This document shows, piece after piece, positions 45,001 to 51,321 of a stretch of 64,000 nucleotides of DNA. The translations under genes were made by a program, and so were the position numbers. The stretch is from JBOFIQ01 sp051654905. Its GTDB lineage: Bacteria; Actinomycetota; Actinomycetes; Propionibacteriales; Propionibacteriaceae. Under the pieces are notes generated by a model that saw only the letters and a program-made list of their open reading frames with translations, ran no database searches and was not told the DNA's origin. Each line of letters opens with the position of its first letter. The first letter of the stretch is position 1. The stretch is taken from positions 186,001 through 250,000 of the forward strand of contig JBOFYY010000158.1 of assembly GCA_051654905.1 (NCBI GenBank), read 5' to 3'.

Positions 45001-45967
45001 CACTACCTGGAGATTCCAAAGCTTGCGGGGTAGTAGTTGTACTGTCAGTATACTTAACAAAATCACCACCGATAGAAGCATCGCCTTCAAAGGCTATCGA
45101 TCCCATTCGAGATCCATTACCCTGAGGTTGTAGACCGTTCAAGGTGATCTTTGTTTGTTCTGTATCAGTAGCAAACTTACGAGCATAACCCTCAAAAGCA
45201 TATACCGCGCGCAACTGTGAAGGATTAGAGCCATCAGCATTTGGAGTTGCTGAGATATCATAGCGTTCAAAATCATATATTATCTGCAATGCCCAGCCAG
45301 CATAGCAACCATAGCCTTGAGCACCCCAGACGTTACCAACTGTCATTGTTCGAGGATTACCATCACCAACAAATCCCTTAAATAAACCTGTTACATCCGC
45401 ATTAGCAGAATAATATTCAGGGTTACTACCAGAAACTTTACCAATATCATTTTGGTAGTTGTTAGGGTTATAAGTACCAGTCTGAGATCCCATAACAACA
45501 GTGACGGGCTGCTCATTAGAAGCTGTGCTAGGAATTGTCGCTAAGTTCTGTCCATTACAAGTATTTCCGCGAACTCCAACATAAGTACCAGTATTCCCTG
45601 ACCATACTAGTTTCGCAGACTTAACTTTAGCGCCAGATGGAATCGTAAACGATGCAGATGATGAATTAAAAGTATTCGCATTAGAATCGCTATCATAATT
45701 AACCATATTATAAGTATCATTAGCTACAGCCGTATTATTGTAACCTGCATAGAGATAATCGGCGCTATAACCAGATCTATTACCGGTCGCTTTTAATGAA
45801 CCATTGCCAACTACCATAAAGTCACCATGGACTTCATAGGACACCATATTATCAGGCAATGCTTTTAAAGTAAGGGCTTCTGCGGGTTGCGGTATCGCCC
45901 CGAAAGTTACAATGCAAGCCAATGCCAATGCCACTCTAGCTGATACGCGCAATTTTTTAGGCAACAC
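30098..45967 (-). CDS. Giant secreted surface protein of about 42 DUF11-like repeats, 5289 aa
   Basis: One open frame of 5289 codons. GTG start, with GAGAGGGGA about 8 bases upstream. Signal peptide 1-31 (ends PAEA). A unique N-terminal domain (about 32-390) of the type that precedes DUF11 repeats in other actinobacterial surface proteins, with YDSDSNANTF and GAQGYGCYAGWALQIIYDFE. From 391 to about 5240 come some 42 tandem domains of roughly 115 residues, each with the core KTA..V...G..VTYTF.V.NTGNVTL, then a Cys, LAPG, TCTATY, D(I/L)DAGS, NTA. Each carries two Cys about 15-25 residues apart, probably a disulfide. LPHTG lies at 5254-5258 (30194-30208). The 31 residues after it have no hydrophobic helix, so this is not a standard sorting signal. 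The product should be a long extracellular fibre, perhaps an adhesin. Confidence 0.95.
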   Translation of the reverse strand: MLPKKLRVSARVALALACIVTFGAIPQPAEALTLKALPDNMVSYEVHGDFMVVGNGSLKATGNRSGYSADYLYAGYNNTAVANDTYNMVNYDSDSNANTFNSSSASFTIPSGAKVKSAKLVWSGNTGTYVGVRGNTCNGQNLATIPSTASNEQPVTVVMGSQTGTYNPNNYQNDIGKVSGSNPEYYSANADVTGLFKGFVGDGNPRTMTVGNVWGAQGYGCYAGWALQIIYDFERYDISATPNADGSNPSQLRAVYAFEGYARKFATDTEQTKITLNGLQPQGNGSRMGSIAFEGDASIGGDFVKYTDSTTTTPQALESPGSGDKNNYFQSVSDGSVPFNGQNTKFYNGSVSASSSALPWLVAGDSTMSLELGTAQDSYLVTNVVVSVPLADVKIMKTAKNGEQDQAIAPGATPSFRITVYNSGSVALTKLSVADQLVPQCMRTEAQISALIKQTFPQGNGFLPAGGSIQYTCDAPATSTAYDNSASVKGQTGTNIPVADSNVSKVLIAKWEVSKAPKYPDAPMGTPSTWVITVKNTGTADIFNVNVQDPTVPNCTKSVDQISAGSTYSYDCIGAILTGTQTNGITATGSGQATSASENKVPLTYKTDSPAVMQASAVNMEKTANKSAAGVKESVTYTFTIKNTGTSILNTLAVNDPEFPSCNKTISTPLAPGATTTYTCDAIPFTAQNSTAHVNHATVTATPPSGQVVTSSSEVTVGNKALKLTKSADTTDVNGNGVLDSGDTVKYSFSVLNTGSVTLTKVTVADPKVTGISCSPTTIAPGVTAKCTANPYTVTVADVNAGTLVNSATATSTAPDGTTTDGAAQVTLTPVQRPEIKMTKIASPKTIDKVGQVVTYTFTVSNTGNTTLAGVNPTDSLKDVSALACNIDGAAKTLPTSLDPGKNLLCTATRVTLQSDLNAGKVVNTATVAATSPKGTSVSANAIETVNAAQFPKATLEKTADAKTFGAVGQVVNYTLKAKNEGNVALTGVQINDGMPRLTNRVCTPAAPATLEPGREMVCTASLTVTQNDIDGGSIINTASLSATAPSGAAVPVDSKSWVIDPATKPGLALDKVASRVDYSAPDQTITYTLTVTNSGNTTINDVRVVDVMPGLVMGACSQDQGGKLIPGAKMSCTATYKVRQSDIDAGSLVNDAKATATDSHNTKLSDAKKVTIPAVRTDGIALSKTASPTTVTKVGDQVTYTFVTRNSGNTTLTNVKVADPLNGLSKVNCGNGTDTVASLAPGALATCTAARATTLADVNAGAISNTATVTASSPTGASPSATGTANVTVTQDPKFTVKKAASPLQITRAGEVVTYSITVENTGNVTMSSLAVTDPKVAALSCTPVAQGADLDPGKTTVCTGTYTATQTDVNAGSILNTAKATLTTPKGAAIAKEDSATVTTSRDPQLSVTKTGSVDRYSKVGDTIAYTITVTNSGNVTISNLTVTDPMFPASSPLTCTGGNATAFEPGQVRTCTGTRAIVQADIDNGTLTNTATAAGVSPTGTKVTNQGTFKATATQEPNAKLTKTANPSSITEAGKAISYTLVLSNTGNVTLSNAQITDPKLGTLSCSPALGSKLAPEASMTCTGTYTSTQNDVNAGSILNTAGSSVTPPTGAALTPTASETVTVNQKASLALTKTAAPERVTAVGQTVTYSFGVTNTGNVTIKNIAVTDTDLPGLSDITCPVTTLDPGKSTTCTATYVTKQIDLDQAAGKFVNKASVTGVDPKNVAVTPATAEATVTIAADPKLKVTKTAKPTAVKTLGEQVSYEIVVTNPGNVTVTNVQVVDSLITADKLTCSPALGSALAPNATMTCQATRAAIQSDLDAGKIVNTATTNGKAPDGSTVNADPAQAVVTVTQEPKITLKKTASLVEVDAAGQIVTYSYEVKNEGNVTLGSLKIVDPHDGLSAIDCRGVTSLAPNATATCTATYAVKQSDLNAGSVKDTATVRSEKPGGDSTVTADDITDTSSAVVPAKQKPSIAFTKALDTTSYSRVGQVLTYTFTLTNDGNVTLAAPKVSDTLAGLTNPVCTPANVTALEPKASLRCTATYTIAQKDLDAQSVVNSATGSATAPDGSVLTKTDSKVATADLKPAISLNKSVSPNPASKTGETVTYSFVVKNTGNVTLNNVAVKDPLPELSAVSCPVTTLAPDASTTCTATMKLTQAQADSGTVLNTATVSATDATGKEVTKTSSATLRISQDPKLTVDKSADVATVAKAGDIVNFTFVVKNEGNITISDIALTDRMINANAPMSCPQTSLAPAASMTCKAAYTVKQEDIDAGTFTNTATVNGKTASGAEVPEATDSVEIKAPAAPAWTFTKIADHDKVKKIGEVVEYTFTVVNTGNVTLRNVFFDDPRIDNAATGKKLDCEILNADGSKVPDLTSTKTLAPGRQKVCRGSRIFTQADFEVKDPNADTEGIDWPNQAVVNAKIPDGSAMPTLQSSPALGAPAGPTTVYLLPSPDFEMNKTASAQTYSRVGQVINYTIVARNSGNVDLNNVTITDKKLKATTFQCSPAMGSLLHPNETMTCSGAYTTTQADLDSGAIINEAAGHGTDNQGKDHDATSAAVLEVVYFGQTGLSLEKSATPRVATKAGETITYSFLVTNLGTAAINDLKITDPLKDLSAISCPTTVVSGSPDIDHPGQVTCTATYTVKQSDIDAKKIDNSAVATGNTLNAGKLVDLTGKASATVTANHAPSISLKKTANPRDGAVDTVGDIVDYSFLVTNTGNLVENSITVTDSMSGLSAPVCPRDSLKPGESMTCTAALTVSQSQLDQKQIPNRATVTATDIDGQTTATDSTAVSTVQKPSFTFEKKADISGYSKVGEVVTYTFVGTNTGNITLSNMVPSDVLAKRLSGMTCTPEPTTVRPGDKRTCTATLTVTQADIDAGSIVNKATMSPLDPAGSAIEPKTDTKVVTAEQKTGLTITKQLDKTTYSQVDETLRYSFTIKNSGNVSLANVQLHDELAGLKGITCSPALGSALAGGKEMTCSAEYAVTQPDLDATTIVNKAHATGAAPNSMGNAEVRSNDATQISTAVLKAEVDITKSASLAVTDKAGQEITYTFHLVNTGTATLSGLEVTDAFTTKVNSKSLNVTCPVTTLAPKASTDCTATYTVSQEDIDAGDPGLSNTATVTGRSADGQVVTDTARAVVQIDQNPQLAFDKSASLTSFNAVGQVIDYTFLVTNKGNVSITDIAVTDSLTGHGLSDLICPALANGKLDPAASTTCTANYTVTQDDLDATKVVNTASVVGKSPDGTATQPVTDNVEVPADLKPAMTLKKTPSVVTVNAVGTPIEYTLVLTNTGNVTITNSDIKDDVIGDNKLTKLGCQIRAVDGSTRDGLGLVSLKPGEVRTCRVQYNATQVDLDAGSIPNTAVATGATLKGAVDPVRDSALVETVTKPHMTLVKKAAPLRIQKAGDQVSYNFTILNDGTATLHGLTLTDTMSGLSAIKCEKDLAADLAPGKEIHCSATKVVTADEMNLPTLDNTATLKALDPKNKPVDPVSASATVTPVHIPKLQLDKSHNLAAVSKVDEVVTYTFTVTNIGNVKIEQIVLSDPMADLSLPVCQKAALDVKESTTCTATYKVKQTDLDRGHIDNSASVTGVDPVGGDPVIPGTDTDTVPVTSDPKLDLVKKAASTIPVKLGDMAAFTIVATNSGNVTLKNVRVDDDNPDLTSLTCTPAQGSSLAPGAVMTCQATIATGQDHVDKGSVPNTAKATATDPYDKPIAEKESSDKVLAAPGIASATLTKSAKPERVKQAGETVTFTIVLTNTGSYSLFAGEMVDKLIGAKPVQCDRELGKTSVAPGAVVTCTTTYVVQQADIDAGKIHNTAQFSSVVPPTYDDKNKYVLTADVDVLVDQSPKLELSKTADRMVVAKADDPVVYTLTLQNTGNVTVANATITDKLAGMGAYTCLKPDGSAATLPVTLAPGARVTCQSTRATTQTDIDAGSILNTASAAGTAPDNASVVSEPKSVLISAEQNPNLRITKKANKTLVQRVGEPIVYTITVENTGNLTLKNANVSDPMTFQAPLSCTPAQGSDLAPGKTMTCTATYLTVHADLEKGGITNTATFSSVKPNGDPMNGSDGTHVPALYNPKLSFEKTVAAPVNWKAGDFVTYTFRTKNTGNMDAWLPRVVDPMPDLSNQTCRFEATGAIFDGTNPLLPGKVLVCTATYQTKQIDVDRGFIANTAQIFANESNDKDAAGNPSGIPFPVEQSSARTETDQKPSISVKKSADKAIYKTVGEDITYSFGVTNTSYVTLSALTVVDPLPNLSAVSCPVASLDPGKSTICTATYKVTQKDIDRGRIDNSVTASAAGPHGDKATSAPATKTVNAEQNGKAEIAKTSASSQVSKAGDVIEFAIVARNTGNVTLMGTVVTDPGATITGCDRALPTDLAPDGIISCTATRAATQADIDGGAMANTAYINGATPAGVPVFEKSTATVPALQNPSIVLDKTVDRSIMDRAGETLTYTFKAKNTGNISLRNIVIKDPLPGLSALSCDHTVPATLIPDEVLTCTATYQVTQSDMDSGVRSNKATVSADRLSGDPNDPADDIVSSDDAVIKGARRSELSLVKATSSKSFSSRTDVLPYTFTVTNIGNLTLHDVVVQDPMTGQNMTAISCPKTKLAPQEVMVCTASLSPVQIDLDRGNLLNTATVHGVDPFGMPATPAESSVDIVAEQQPAMSLTKQADHTMVTYAGERVQYTFVGKNNGNVTLSVVKINDPMPRLEPLDCYPRLPAQLPPGDSVVCRAYYTVTQEDLDGLAVDNTATMTALDPKGNPVDPKNATETIETVIKPDLVVEKTANVVEVTRAGEKINYTFMVNNKSNVAVSDVWPTDPLPGLGKIVCGTDEKTTPFSMRAGESIECHAEYITTVADMNLSSIDNTVIVNAKMPNGDPVKATDALTIPVKAVPNVELTKSASPDKVAAAGDIVTYTMTLTNTGAVELNNAAITDQLQGLSALSCANGVGPTGIHLNPGESTTCTATLEMTQSHIDGGVIKNTALMSGTYGNGAPASANGNTEVTPQHHPDFLLEKVADVTSVKAPGDPIEWTITFTNTGNVTGYPTITDELLGTDPLVCLDEDGNDFAGNMPVAPGKKVTCKTKYAVVQNDLDAGAAINTVTAKVRVDSQATPVEPPPATAVVPAEMDPKVEVEKLAQIVDMNANSLADIGETVNWTIIVRNTGNVTMKNLRVADPMLSNLTCLPNETFLPPGETMKCVGSKMITTEQATGEKLSNTAVVSADQLAKPVTAVATIGTGKKPMPRRVPLPHTGSSMSNTESQRSGNRMISLWKMYGYRRGDEES
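30248..44797 (-). repeat. Tandem DUF11-like protein repeats, about 42 units
   Basis: About 42 diverged units of around 345 bp, counted by eye from the recurring NTGN(V/T)T and TCTATY cores. Adjacent units differ in sequence and length (some carry inserts of 15-30 residues, e.g. the unit around residues 2340-2480), so the array is old and not a product of recent DNA duplication. Short shared phrases such as CSPALGS recur in non-adjacent units, a sign of occasional conversion or retained ancestry. Confidence 0.9.
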
Positions 45968-46092
45968 GCCTAATCCCCTCTCCCCGCACCCCCCGATAGT
46001 GGCGCAACCGTATCAATATATCATTCTCAATCCCTATTGTGCCCCCACTAAAGAGGCTTAAGCGCACTTGTGACGTTATTCTCAGCATAGTC

Positions 46093-46953
46093 TTAGATAT
46101 CCAACCAATTAGTTATTAAACCCATAGGCGGCATAGATGATACTGGATCGCAAGATTTCCATGGTGCATAACCTAATATCCACTTGGCTATATCATCGCC
46201 AGCTACCCATCGATAAGGAAAAGCAGCCCCAGCCGCTCGGCGCTGCAGGTAACGGATATCAACGCCCACACCCCCTACCGCCACCATATTTCCGTAACGA
46301 CGCCCACGCCAGGTTGACGTCAAAGCCCCTAAAGTTACTTCCCCAAAAACTTCATACATACCAGCAACAAAGCGTCTAGACCAATAAAAAGGTGCTTGGT
46401 CAGCTATATTTGCTACAAAAATTCCATCTACAGCAAGAGTTGCAGCAGCCAAAGCAAAGAAATCTTTTGTCGCTAATTCCCCCGGAACTACTCCAGCAGC
46501 AAAAGCATCTAGCATAATAACGTCCTGAGAAGCTGCCTGGGTCTGAGCTAAACCACTCAACCCATCCTGTGGACGGATCTTGATTCCACTACGAACCGGC
46601 AACGGAGCTATCTGCCGCACCAAAGTTGTTAATTCTTCATCTGGTTCCAAAACAATCTGCGCCGAAGTAGGCCGAGTCGCTGCGACGTACCGCGGCAACG
46701 TCAGCCCTCCCCCGCCGATATGCAGAATCCGAATTCGCTGAGGCGGCTGACGCCAAGCATGGAGAACTTCAGCGATTTTCTCCACATAATCAAATTCCAA
46801 ATGCAACGGATCTGTCAGATCTATATAGGACTGATCTGTTCCAGCCACTCGTAACACATAAGAACCCGGACGATCCGGATCAGCAATCATGGCGATGTCG
46901 CGGCCCGGAACACTCCCAGCCGCGACATCCTCCTTAGCGCGTTTTCGCCCCAC
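46093..46953 (-). CDS. Spermidine synthase-like protein
   Basis: 286 residues. The Rossmann motif ILHIGGGGLTLPRYV (about 75-89) binds the SAM-type nucleotide; the acidic end of strand 2 is IVLEPDEEL (about 100-108), and VIMLDAFAAGVVPGELATKDF (start about 146) holds the catalytic-site Asp. This is the polyamine synthase fold, but the N-terminal region is short and the actinobacterial SpeE-like relatives often have no proven polyamine activity, so the reaction is left open. The GTG start lies 1 bp after the clpB stop, implying read-through translation from clpB. Confidence 0.85.
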   Translation of the reverse strand: MGRKRAKEDVAAGSVPGRDIAMIADPDRPGSYVLRVAGTDQSYIDLTDPLHLEFDYVEKIAEVLHAWRQPPQRIRILHIGGGGLTLPRYVAATRPTSAQIVLEPDEELTTLVRQIAPLPVRSGIKIRPQDGLSGLAQTQAASQDVIMLDAFAAGVVPGELATKDFFALAAATLAVDGIFVANIADQAPFYWSRRFVAGMYEVFGEVTLGALTSTWRGRRYGNMVAVGGVGVDIRYLQRRAAGAAFPYRWVAGDDIAKWILGYAPWKSCDPVSSMPPMGLITNWLDI

Positions 46954-46954
46954 G

Positions 46955-49534
46955 TCAGCTCACGCTCGTAACGGCAAGCTCCGCATCGACAACATCAAAA
47001 TTAACAACCGCGCCGTCTCGTACCTGCCCGGAAAGCAAAAGTCGCGCCACTTGATCCTCCACCGTCGATTGCACAAGCCTACGCAAAGGTCGTGCGCCGT
47101 AGATAGGATCGAATCCGGTCATAGCCAACCAATCTTTAGCTGCATCAGTCATTTCAATTCGGATACGACGATCAGCTATCCGCTCATTCAAGCGCGAAAT
47201 CGTTAAATCGACAATATGCCGCAAGTCCTCTTGGGCGAGTGGATCAAATGTCACAATCCCATCCAGCCGGTTCAAGAACTCTGGCTTGAAGTGTTGCCGA
47301 ACCACACCCATGACTGCTTCTTTTTTAACAGTCGCATCAAGAGCAGCATCTGCCATGAACTGTGACCCCAGGTTTGAAGTGAGAATCAAGATCGTATTTC
47401 GGAAATCAACTGTACGACCTTGACCATCAGTCAACCGACCATCGTCGAGTACCTGCAACAAGATATTGAAAACTTCGGGATGTGCTTTCTCTACCTCATC
47501 AAGTAGCACCACTGAATACGGGCGACGTCGGACTGCTTCGGTTAGCTGACCGCCTTCCTCATATCCCACATAGCCAGGAGGTGCACCTACCAGCCGAGAC
47601 ACCGCATGTTTTTCAGCATATTCAGACATATCGATCCGAACCATCGCACGTTCGTCGTCAAATAAGAACTCTGCTAAAGATTTAGCTAGCTCAGTTTTTC
47701 CAACACCAGTTGGCCCCAAGAAAAGGAATGATCCAGTAGGACGGTTCGGGTCGCTAATTCCAGCCCGCGCTCGCCGTACTGCATCTGAAACTTCTTTAAC
47801 TGCTTGCTTCTGCCCAATGAGACGACGCCCCACATAGACTTCCATTTCCAGCAGTTTCTCAGATTCTCCTTGCAGCATTTTCCCTACCGGGATGCCCGTC
47901 CAGTTAGATACCACCTCAGCAATATCGGCAGGACCTACTTCATCTGAGACCATTTTTTCGATGACCACAGCACTGCTATCTGCTTGCTCTAGCTCAGTTT
48001 GCAGCTGTGGAATCACTCCGTACAAGATCTCAGAGGCTTTATCTAGCTGCCCTTCCCGCTGAAAACGCTCTGCCTCAACCCGAGCTTGATCAATCTGGGT
48101 ACGCAATTCTCCGACACGGTTGAGGCCTTGCTTTTCAGCCTCCCAACGAGCTTCCAAACCCCGCAATGTTTCTTGCACATTAGCTAGATCACTAGAAAGT
48201 CGCTGGTAACGATCTTTACTAGCAGCGTCTTCTTCTTTACCGAGCGCCAACTGCTCCATCGTCATCCGGTCTACTTGGCGCCGCAACTGATCGATCTCCT
48301 CGGGCGAAGAATCAATCTCCATTCGCAACCGGCTGGCTGCCTCGTCCACTAGATCAATGGCTTTATCTGGCAGTTGTCGGCTCGTAATGTACCGATTCGA
48401 TAGCGTCGCCGCCGCGACCAAAGCAGCATCAGTGATAGCTACTTTGTGGTGGGCTTCGTAGCGCTCTCGCAGCCCACGCAGAATCGCTACGGTGTCCTCA
48501 ACGGTAGGTTCCCCTACATAAACCTGCTGAAAACGACGCTCTAGGGCTGGGTCTTTCTCAATGCGTTCTCGATATTCGTCGAGGGTGGTAGCGCCGATGA
48601 GGCGAAGCTCCCCGCGCGCCAACATTGGTTTGAGCATATTGCCCGCATCCATGGCACTGTCGCCGCTAGCTCCAGCGCCTACAACAGTATGTAGCTCATC
48701 AATAAAGGTGATGACCTGACCTTCGGCTTCTTTGATCTCGCTAAGAACCATCTTGAGACGCTCTTCAAATTCGCCCCGATATTTTGCACCAGCAACCATG
48801 CTGGCAAGGTCGAGCGAAACTAGCCGTCTCCCTTTCAAGCTGTCAGGAACATCTCCGGCGACGATCCGCTGCGCTAGCCCTTCCACAACAGCAGTTTTAC
48901 CTACGCCTGGCTCTCCAATAAGTACTGGATTATTTTTGGTACGCCGCGACAGTACCTGAACCACTCGACGAATTTCTTGATCTCGGCCAATAACTGGATC
49001 GAGTTTGCCGTCTCTAGCTTTAGCGGTCAGATCAATAGAGTATTTATCCAACGAAGACTCTGAGCCTTCTTGAGCTTGCGAAGTTACTCGGTTATCGCCA
49101 CGACTTTGGTTGAACTGCTGCTCCAGCTCGTTTGGAGAAACACCTAAGTCTTTCAACATTTTGCTGACATCAGATGAAACCGCAGCTAGTGCAATCAATA
49201 AGTGTTCGGTGGCAACAAAAAGATCCCCTAACCGCTGAGAACGACTCTGCGCATCAGCTAATACTCGCAGGAATGCTCCCGATAGCTGTGGTTGCTGCAC
49301 GGAATTACCTTGGGCGCTAGGTAGCTTTGCCACTAAGCGTTTAGTAGCAGTAACTACATCAGTTGGATCAACACTGACAGCGTGTAAGAGAGCGCCGACA
49401 GTATTGTCAGGAACCATTAGCAGCGCATGTAGTAAATGGCTAGGTTCGGCGTATGGATTCCCTTGGATAAGAGCCTCACGCAGCGCAGTTGAAACTGCAT
49501 CTTGGCTCTTAGCGGTCAGATTCGTGATGTCCAT
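46955..49534 (-). CDS. clpB: ATP-dependent chaperone ClpB
   Basis: 859 residues from the ATG at 49534; upstream in-frame codons are rejected because the family N-terminus begins MD-TNLTAKSQDA. Domains in order: Clp N-repeats (about 1-145), AAA1 with GEPGVGKT (near 207) and FIDELHT, the coiled-coil M-domain (about 405-525), AAA2 with GPTGVGKT (near 610) and LLDEVEKAH, then the C-terminal domain. With DnaK it dissolves protein aggregates. A perfect HAIR operator lies at 49580-49608, so HspR should repress it and heat should induce it. The spermidine synthase-like gene is coupled at its 3' end. Confidence 0.98.
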   Translation of the reverse strand: MDITNLTAKSQDAVSTALREALIQGNPYAEPSHLLHALLMVPDNTVGALLHAVSVDPTDVVTATKRLVAKLPSAQGNSVQQPQLSGAFLRVLADAQSRSQRLGDLFVATEHLLIALAAVSSDVSKMLKDLGVSPNELEQQFNQSRGDNRVTSQAQEGSESSLDKYSIDLTAKARDGKLDPVIGRDQEIRRVVQVLSRRTKNNPVLIGEPGVGKTAVVEGLAQRIVAGDVPDSLKGRRLVSLDLASMVAGAKYRGEFEERLKMVLSEIKEAEGQVITFIDELHTVVGAGASGDSAMDAGNMLKPMLARGELRLIGATTLDEYRERIEKDPALERRFQQVYVGEPTVEDTVAILRGLRERYEAHHKVAITDAALVAAATLSNRYITSRQLPDKAIDLVDEAASRLRMEIDSSPEEIDQLRRQVDRMTMEQLALGKEEDAASKDRYQRLSSDLANVQETLRGLEARWEAEKQGLNRVGELRTQIDQARVEAERFQREGQLDKASEILYGVIPQLQTELEQADSSAVVIEKMVSDEVGPADIAEVVSNWTGIPVGKMLQGESEKLLEMEVYVGRRLIGQKQAVKEVSDAVRRARAGISDPNRPTGSFLFLGPTGVGKTELAKSLAEFLFDDERAMVRIDMSEYAEKHAVSRLVGAPPGYVGYEEGGQLTEAVRRRPYSVVLLDEVEKAHPEVFNILLQVLDDGRLTDGQGRTVDFRNTILILTSNLGSQFMADAALDATVKKEAVMGVVRQHFKPEFLNRLDGIVTFDPLAQEDLRHIVDLTISRLNERIADRRIRIEMTDAAKDWLAMTGFDPIYGARPLRRLVQSTVEDQVARLLLSGQVRDGAVVNFDVVDAELAVTSVS

Positions 49535-49579
49535 GGTCGTTGTAGTGCTCCTTCGTAAGACGATAGTTTCATCTCTCAA

Positions 49580-49608
49580 CAGAGTTGAGTCTACTCCACT
49601 CAACTCTG
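49580..49608. promoter_or_regulatory. HAIR operator for HspR upstream of clpB
   Basis: CAGAGTTGAGT (49580-49590) and ACTCAACTCTG (49598-49608) form a perfect 11-bp inverted repeat with a 7-bp spacer. The core GTTGAGT-N7-ACTCAAC fits the HspR-associated inverted repeat (consensus CTTGAGT-N7-ACTCAAG). An extra half-site, CTCTCAAC, lies at 49573-49580. It sits about 45 bp before the clpB start. Confidence 0.93.
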
Positions 49609-49730
49609 AAACGAACCGAGTTATTCCCATTTAATTAAGCACAGTGTCCCCGCCAGCATACGACGTCGCTACAGTCAGCGTCTGCAAGTGAGAGAATAAA
49701 GGAGCAATCCTTCTTTACTAGGAGCCTCGC

Positions 49731-51299
49731 GTGATCTCATTCCTTGCCGCCCACCAACTACTAACTTTGATGCTGGTGCTGGCTTTGGGCGCGCTCTTTG
49801 GGCAGATTCCTTTCGGTCCACTGCGTTTTGGCGCTGCAGGGGCATTATTTATCGGATTACTATTAGGTGCTCTTGATCCACGCCTAGGAGCAGGACTCAC
49901 TACCGTAAAACAGCTAGGAGTTGTGCTCTTCTGCTATACCGTTGGACTCAGCGCTGGATCTACATTTTTGTCAGATTTACGACGCCAGTGGAATCTCATT
50001 CTTAGTGGAATTTTTGCCCTTGGGATCACTGCCCTTATCGCTAGCAGCCTTTGTCGCATAACAGGAATTTCGCCTGCCGGAGCTGCCGGTATCTTTACCG
50101 GTGTTCTCACTTCACCAGCTATCGACGCCGCAACAACTGCTACTAACAATGATCCGCACACGCTGGTGGGTTACGCACTCGCCTACCCTACTGGCGTCAT
50201 AGTGGGTATGGCGATGGTAGCCATGGTCGCTAAACGTCGATGGCCAGCTCGCCGCGACAATATTTCCTTGGCAGAAGCTGGGTTGACTGCCACCACCGTC
50301 GTTGTTGATAACCGCACTGAGCTAACCGCGATTCCCGGATGGGCAAGTGAGGATATCAAAATCTCTTATCTGCGTCGTGGCGACACTATGCGGGTGTTAC
50401 GCGCCGGGGATCATCTTGACATTAATGACGAAGTACTTATTGTTGGCAATCCTGACGACGTAGCAAACGCTATTGCTGCGCTTGGCCATCCTTCGCCACG
50501 ACGGCTCACTGACCAAAGACGTGAGGTAGATTTTCGCCGTTTCTTAGTTTCTAACCCAGATCTAGCTGGACGCAGTATCGCTGACCTTAACATTGCAGGA
50601 AGACTTAACGGAATTGTGACTCGGGTACGTCGCAATGATCTAGATATGCTCGCTCGGGACGCTTTTATTCTGCAACTAGGTGATCGGATTCTTGCAGTTG
50701 TTCCAGCTGAACGCATGGGAGAAGCTAGCGAATTTTTTGGTGACTCCGATCGTAGAGTTCATCATATTGATGCTGTTACGTTGGGTCTTGGCGCTGCAAT
50801 GGGGTTAGCTGCTGGGTCAGTTACGATTCCGCTCCCCGGAGGAATTAATCTCTGTCTAGGAGCAGCCGCCGGGTCACTGATCGTCGGGATGATTTTAGGC
50901 GCATTGCATCGTACTGGTCCGCTACGGTGGGATTTACCGCATGCTGTCAACGCCACCTTGCGACAGCTGGGACTCATGATTTTCTTATCCTGCATTGGCT
51001 TAGCAACCGGCACCCCAATGATCCAACACGCATTTACCACTACTGGGATAGTAACCGTAGTTATATCTGGCATAACTCTTGTCTCAGGTGGAGTAGTGCT
51101 GTTGGTTATTGCTCGGATAATCGATCTTTCTGCGCAACGTGCCACTGGAGCTTTTGCTGGATTTGTGGGGCAGCCAGCGATTCTTTCCTACGCCAATTCA
51201 CTTATTAACGATGAACGGATCGACTCTGCTTACGGCGCTCTTTTTGCGGCAGGAACTATTGCAAAAATCCTGTTGGTGCAACTCATCTTAAAAATATGA
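49731..51299 (+). CDS. AspT/YidE-type transporter with RCK_C domains
   Basis: 522 residues, GTG start six bases after AGGAG. Two membrane halves, each an Asp-Al_Ex domain (about 1-150 and 350-522), flank a soluble centre with two TrkA-C/RCK_C-like regions (about 190-250 and 265-330, e.g. RGDTMRVLRAGDHLDINDEVLIVGN). Conserved GxASPA-like signatures appear as GVLTSPAIDAATTATND and GQPAILSYANS. The family includes the aspartate:alanine exchanger AspT, but most members have unknown substrates; anion or amino acid exchange is likely. RCK_C domains often bind small regulators such as c-di-AMP, which is inference here. Confidence 0.9.
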   Translation: MISFLAAHQLLTLMLVLALGALFGQIPFGPLRFGAAGALFIGLLLGALDPRLGAGLTTVKQLGVVLFCYTVGLSAGSTFLSDLRRQWNLILSGIFALGITALIASSLCRITGISPAGAAGIFTGVLTSPAIDAATTATNNDPHTLVGYALAYPTGVIVGMAMVAMVAKRRWPARRDNISLAEAGLTATTVVVDNRTELTAIPGWASEDIKISYLRRGDTMRVLRAGDHLDINDEVLIVGNPDDVANAIAALGHPSPRRLTDQRREVDFRRFLVSNPDLAGRSIADLNIAGRLNGIVTRVRRNDLDMLARDAFILQLGDRILAVVPAERMGEASEFFGDSDRRVHHIDAVTLGLGAAMGLAAGSVTIPLPGGINLCLGAAAGSLIVGMILGALHRTGPLRWDLPHAVNATLRQLGLMIFLSCIGLATGTPMIQHAFTTTGIVTVVISGITLVSGGVVLLVIARIIDLSAQRATGAFAGFVGQPAILSYANSLINDERIDSAYGALFAAGTIAKILLVQLILKI

Positions 51300-51309
51300 G
51301 TTGCACCAA
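51273..51309. terminator. Hairpin spanning the stop codon of the AspT-like gene
   Basis: TTGGTGCAACTCAT (51273-51286) and ATGAGTTGCACCAA (51296-51309) pair perfectly over 14 bp, with the stop TGA inside the right arm. TAGTTTTT lies 12 bp further on the plus strand; on the minus strand ATTTTT follows after a 4-base gap. It probably serves as a bidirectional terminator for the convergent genes. Confidence 0.7.
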
Positions 51310-51321
51310 TAAAGAATTAAA

